A stretch of DNA of 64,000 bases, taken from contig JFHB01000152.1 in assembly GCA_000729835.1 (NCBI GenBank), forward strand, positions 1 through 64,000. Direction: 5' to 3'. The notes under the pieces are model-generated. The model did no database searches. It had not been told where the DNA came from and saw only the letters and a program-made list of their open reading frames with translations. Source of the stretch: Atkinsonella hypoxylon (lineage: Eukaryota; Ascomycota; Sordariomycetes; Hypocreales; Clavicipitaceae). Both the position numbers and the translations under genes were made by a program. Of this stretch, positions 59,770-64,000 are shown one piece after another. Within the stretch, counting starts at the first letter, position 1; every line of letters starts with the position of its first letter.

Positions 59770-62126
59770 CTCTGTATCTATAGTCTTACATCCTTCCTGC
59801 TATAGTGGATTTAGTTAATACTACTGCGAATAGTACTAAACCACTAAGTCCTAAACAGCTATATCTAGCTGATTTAGAGCCTTCTAAGACCTATAAGCCT
59901 GATTTTTTAAAAATTAGAGCTATAGGCTCCTATTGCAAAGTTCTAATTCCATTAGAACAACGATCTAGGTTGCAGAAGCTAGCTAAAAGAACTATTCCTA
60001 GTAGACTTTTAGCTACGCTAGGTTCTAATGTATATCTAATATATATCCCCTCTAAACGAGCTGTTATTAAGACTAGCTTCGTTAAAATTATAGAAGGAAT
60101 AGGCCCTATTTCTTAGAGCATCCCTAAGGTTCCTATTGGTTCTATAGTGAATAATCCTTTAGAGGGAGAAATCGATAAATTAGTGGATAATTATACCCCT
60201 AAGTATCCTTATCCTAGTCATCTGGATGTGCTGAATCATCCACTAGAACCTATAGATCAAGCTCTTCTACCAAGCAACCCTATAGAAGCTATAGAGGCCC
60301 CTAAAGCCTCTATATCTATAGAAGCCCCTTAGGCTAATATAGAACCTATAGAAGCTGAAGTTAATGCTGATGCTATGGATTTAGATGGAGACATATTTTC
60401 CTTAATTAAGGATCTATGCTTTAAGGCTAGGACTAAAGCAGCTATTACTTCTAATAGCAAGGATAAACTTCCTAATACGTAGAAGCAAGCCCTAAAAAGC
60501 TCTGCTAAGCAGCATTAGATAGAAGCTACCTATAGCGAATTTAAGCAGCTATTAGCTGCTGGAACCTTTAAATTTATAGGGAAAGACTAAGTACCTAAAG
60601 GCTAAAGAGTTCTAAAGAATAGGCTTATTTATAGGCTTAAAAAGGATAAAGAAAATAATCCTATTAAATATAAGGCCTGCCTTATTGCTAAGGGATTTAT
60701 GCAAATAGAAGGTTAAGACTATCTAGAGACCTTTGCTGCAACTAGTATTCCTCCTAGCTGGCGTATATTATTAGCTCTTACAGCTTTTAATAACTAGGAA
60801 GTTAAGTAAATCGACTTTATAGAAGCGTTTCTAAATAGCAAGCTAAAGGAAGCTATTTATATAGAAATCCCAGATAGATTCGTTGAATTTGCAGAAGCAA
60901 CGCTATTAGTAGCTAAGCTACTAAAAAGCTGTAATTATAAGCCCTCTAAAGAGCAAGTAATTAAGCTAGAAAAATCCCTCTATAGTCTAAAGCAAAGTCC
61001 TAGAGAATAGCAGCAAATTCTAACAGAATTACTTTAAAAGCATAGATTTAAACCTCTTATATTAGACCCAGCAGTCTTTTATAACCTAGCTACATCTACA
61101 TATATTGCTACTTATGTAGATAACTGTCTTCTAATTGGGCCTAATTTACGATATATCAATAAGCTTAAAAAGCTACTAAATTAAGCTTATCTAATAGAAG
61201 ATAGAGGACTAGCAGAATTCTTCCTAGGCGTTTAAATCACCCGTAATAGGTCTAAAAGGTCTATTAAAATCTATTAATCTTAATACATCCTTGAAGCCCT
61301 AGAAAGATTTAATATGCTAGATGCTAAGCCAGCTTCTATCCCTATACAGCTAGGAATCCTAAAGCAACTAGTTACAAAACCTCTCTTAAAATCCAATTAT
61401 AAGCTTTATTAGAGCATAATAGGCACTATAATGTACCTTATGTTGCTAACTAGGGCTAATATTGCTTTTTCTGTTCAGTAGCTATTAACCTTCCTAGCTA
61501 AGCCCTATATAGAGCACCTAAACGCCTCTAAGCACCTCCTAAGGTACTTAAGTAGTACTAGAAGCTTTGCTATTATTTATAAGCGTTCTAGTCTACACCC
61601 TATAGGGTCTTCTTCTAAAGCTTCTAATAGTTCTATTAGTTGTAAAGAAGTACTTAAGACCCTCCTTAGTTATTGCGATAGCGATTTTGCTGGTGATAAA
61701 ACCTCTTCTAAATTAACCTATACTTATCTATATAAGCTAGCTAGTGGACCTATTAGCTGGAAATCGAAGAAAGCTAGTACTATTGCTCTTTCTACTTTAG
61801 AAGCAGAATCTAATGTATTATCTAAAGCTATTAGGGAATTAGAGTGGCTCTACAGCCTTTTTAAGGAGATAAAGCTGCCTTTAGCCCCTTCTATTTCTAT
61901 TAGGTGTAATAATTAAGGCGCTATAGTTACTGCTTACAACCTAACGTTGTATAGTAGGACTAAGCACACCCTTTTGAAGTTTAACTACATTAGGGAAAAG
62001 ATTCGTAAAGGTATAGCTAAGGTTAGTTATATTAATACAAATTAGATGCCAGCAGATAGCCTAACTAAGCCTCTTGCTATTTAAAAGCATTAACAATTTA
62101 TTAAGTTACTAGAGCTTTCTAGCTAG
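59765..62126 (+). pseudogene. E4 Copia gag-pol, 3' part (integrase tail, RT, RNase H)
   Basis: Continues the E4 frame. It has open stretches of 103 codons (59805-60116) and 61 codons (60147-60332) over the integrase C-terminus and acidic linker. Reverse transcriptase: IDFIEAFLN near 60808-60834 and YVDN near 61113. One codon is lost near 60893 relative to E2. RNase H: YCDSDFAG near 61672-61695, ISWKSKKAS near 61755-61781, and the ADSLTKPLAI block near 62050-62080, the best preserved C-terminus of the five. The stop 62124-62126 is the first after the conserved region, and the true end may be later. Confidence 0.88.
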
Positions 62127-62380
62127 CTTATAAAAGCAACAAAAACACTTAAAAAATCGAAAAGTAACGAAAAACAGTTAAAAATCGAAAACAACAAAAA
62201 CAATTAACAACAACTAGTTATATTTAACTATAACTACCCTGGAATTGCTGGAATTAGTTATGTTATTGGTTATATTATTTTAGTCCTGTTATTAGTACTG
62301 TATTTCGTTGGTTAATTCTAACTTAAATATCCTTTAAAGGAGCTAAGTTGCTTATAGAACTGGTTACTTCTCACATTTCT

Positions 62381-62388
62381 AGAGGGAG
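62381..62388 (+). other. E4 polypurine tract
   Basis: AGAGGGAG adjoining the 3' LTR. Confidence 0.78.
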
Positions 62389-63083
62389 TGTTAAAAATAA
62401 GCTACTCTATATAGCCTATTTTTATGCCTACTAGTTGCTCTATTACGTGACCCTTATTAGGTCTTGTTACGTTAATTTTTAGTAGAGATATTGTTGTTAC
62501 TAGATGCAAACATCTAGATTTAACTAAGGCAAAGTTGCCTAACCTATAGTTAACTTTAACTGCGATTTTCTCTACAACTAGCAATAGTAGAAATTCAAGA
62601 AGTATACTATTTAAAAGCTAAGAATTAGGGCTATTTAATGGTATAATTGTTAGATAGAGTTGCTTATAAGGGTTGCTTATTATTAGTGGAATTTGTTAAA
62701 TTGTGCATATAGGCGTCTCGTTTGTATAGCTGTAAGTCGATTTTTTTGTTTTTATATAGTAAATCTTTTTGCGGAAATTATAAAGTAGCCTATAAGCCCC
62801 TTCTAGCGACTACAGCCCGCCGATATAGTTAGTAGGTCTATAAGGGACTAGAAAGATTCAAGATCCTACTCTTACTTGTTCGTTATAGCGCTCTCAATAT
62901 AAGATACCACTATTATTATAGTTATCTACTGCCTCTACGTGATCTATACTATACACTACAGCTTGATTTAGGCCGCTGCTGCTTCCACTACGTGATAATT
63001 GCTAGGAGCAATTATAGGTGCTAAATCTAAGAGACTACTACCCTCTTAGATATCTAGTCCTGTAATCCCTATTATTTTCAATA
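62389..63083 (+). repeat. E4 3' LTR (695 bp)
   Basis: Partner of 47398-48092, same length. Confidence 0.94.
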
Positions 63084-63088
63084 CCTAT
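63084..63088. repeat. Right target-site duplication of E4 (CCTAT)
   Basis: Matches 47393-47397. Confidence 0.9.
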
Positions 63089-64000
63089 ATACTAATTAAC
63101 TCTAACTTATATTCTACTAGTTATAATCTATATCCTTAAATATAGTGTTAAAATAACCTATATTAAAGGTATTACCTCTTTTAGTAGTGTTTTTTAAGCT
63201 TAGCCTTAAATGCTTACTTTACTTATAAAGCATTCTTATTTAGCTGTTTAAGCTTAGATTTCTTTAGCATTAACTTTAGTTATTTTAGTGTTACTATTCT
63301 AGGGCTCTTTAGAGCTAAAGCTGCGTTTTTACTAGTGCTATTCCTTAATATAATATAACTTAAGGTTTAGTGTAATACTATAGTAGCGTTCTACTGCCTA
63401 AAGGTAGTTATAGTGTAGAATATCTCTTCTTATACTATAATCCCTTATTTTCTTATTAAGCGCTGTCTATAACTTAGCTAACTTTATACTGTTATTTTAG
63501 TTAGCCCTTTCTACTAGTGTAATTTTCTCCTTAAAATAAATATAGAATTTAGTAAACTACTTATTACTACTTTATTAAAGCTAATTAAGCTTAATTAAAG
63601 CTTAGTTCTACTAGTAAGGATCTATAAAGACTAATTCTAAGTAATTAAGAAACCTCTATATATTATATCTCTTTACTTTACCTACCTTATAATAAATAGC
63701 TACTCTTTACTAAACCTTAAGCAATAAGCTTTAGTATAAATAGTACTATTAGTTCTATATTATACCTATAAAGGCGCTATTAGCCTAGAGCTTTTAGGTA
63801 ATTGCTATTTACTAGGCCTAAAAGCTCTATTTATTTCTATTATAAGGGTTTACTATAGATAGAGGCTTCTGTTTAAGTTCCTCTAGCTGCTAGTTTACTG
63901 TAGCTTAAAGCTACTTCTTTATCTATATATAGTCTATTATAAAGCATTATAGTTCCTTTATTTATAGAGATTAGCTCTTAACTAGTTTATAAAGCGCTAT
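63089..64000 (-). pseudogene. G2 gag fragment
   Basis: Reverse complement matches G1 at about 11511-12454, the gag region. TAA/TAG codons interrupt it. The element continues past the right edge of the window. Confidence 0.72.

Larger units (their letters stand above)
47398..63083 (+). mobile_element. Copia-E copy E4, full-length, interrupted by E5
   Basis: Ty1/Copia element on the + strand, 15,686 bp with E5, or 7,860 bp after removing E5 and one ATTAC. LTRs are 695 bp each. CCTAT duplications flank it in G2. E5 splits its integrase. Confidence 0.94.
38358..64000 (-). mobile_element. Gypsy-G copy G2, partial, outermost host layer
   Basis: Minus-strand Gypsy-G in three visible pieces (38358-38564, 46408-47397, 63089-64000), matching the reverse complement of G1 from about 13650 back to about 11511. 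XL, E3 and E4 (with E5 inside) interrupt it. Its 5' LTR should lie about 480 bp beyond the right edge, and its 3' half beyond the left edge, on the far side of XL. Confidence 0.85.

Noticed and set aside
1..64000. Reassigned stop codons (TAA/TAG read as Gln)
   Set aside because: The substitution pattern is strand-symmetric, hits Trp and non-stop sites equally, and destroys start codons and catalytic residues. That is RIP, not a variant genetic code.
1..64000. Host genes, tRNA genes, rRNA, CRISPR arrays, telomere repeats
   Set aside because: Looked for on both strands; every stretch is accounted for by the three retrotransposon families.

Overview
The window is gene-free, AT-rich DNA made entirely of nested LTR retrotransposons. 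All of them carry the pattern expected from repeat-induced point mutation (RIP): C-to-T / G-to-A transitions, very many TpA, few CpA/TpG, TAA or TAG where Gln or Trp is expected, and almost no TGA. RIP, a Ty1/Copia family, a chromodomain Gypsy family and 5-bp target duplications point to a filamentous ascomycete (Pezizomycotina), in an AT-isochore, pericentromeric or subtelomeric block. I cannot name the species. No host gene, tRNA, rRNA or CRISPR was found.

Three families account for essentially every base. Copia-E is Ty1/Copia, about 7.8-7.9 kb, with LTRs of 690-704 bp and a primer site matching the inside of initiator tRNA-Met; it is present five times (E1-E5). Gypsy-G is 8.1 kb with 323-bp LTRs and a chromodomain. 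It is complete once (G1, 11033-19121, + strand) and partial once (G2, - strand). Gypsy-X is 9.95 kb once its insert is removed, with 243-bp LTRs and an extra reading frame after pol. It is complete once (XR, 19809-37560, - strand) and 5'-truncated by the window edge once (XL, + strand, ending at 38357).

The nesting can be read from target-site duplications (TSDs). G2 is the outermost layer visible (38358-38564, 46408-47397, 63089-64000). XL sits in G2 and is broken by E1 (TSD AGATT), G1 (TSD AAGCC) and XR (TSD ATGCC). XR is broken by E2 (TSD AGTAG). To the right, E3 (TSD AATAC) and E4 (TSD CCTAT) sit in G2, and E5 (TSD ATTAC) sits inside the integrase region of E4. Thus G1 lies in XL, which lies in another copy of G.

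None of the elements can encode functional proteins. Shared catalytic lesions (protease Asp to Asn and reverse-transcriptase YVDD to YVDN in all five Copia copies) suggest inherited or recurrent RIP. The points most worth following up are the 555-codon post-pol frame of Gypsy-X, which has the same length in both copies, and a possible long antisense frame between the chromodomain and the 3' LTR of Gypsy-G. Both were judged by eye on RIP-damaged sequence and are provisional.
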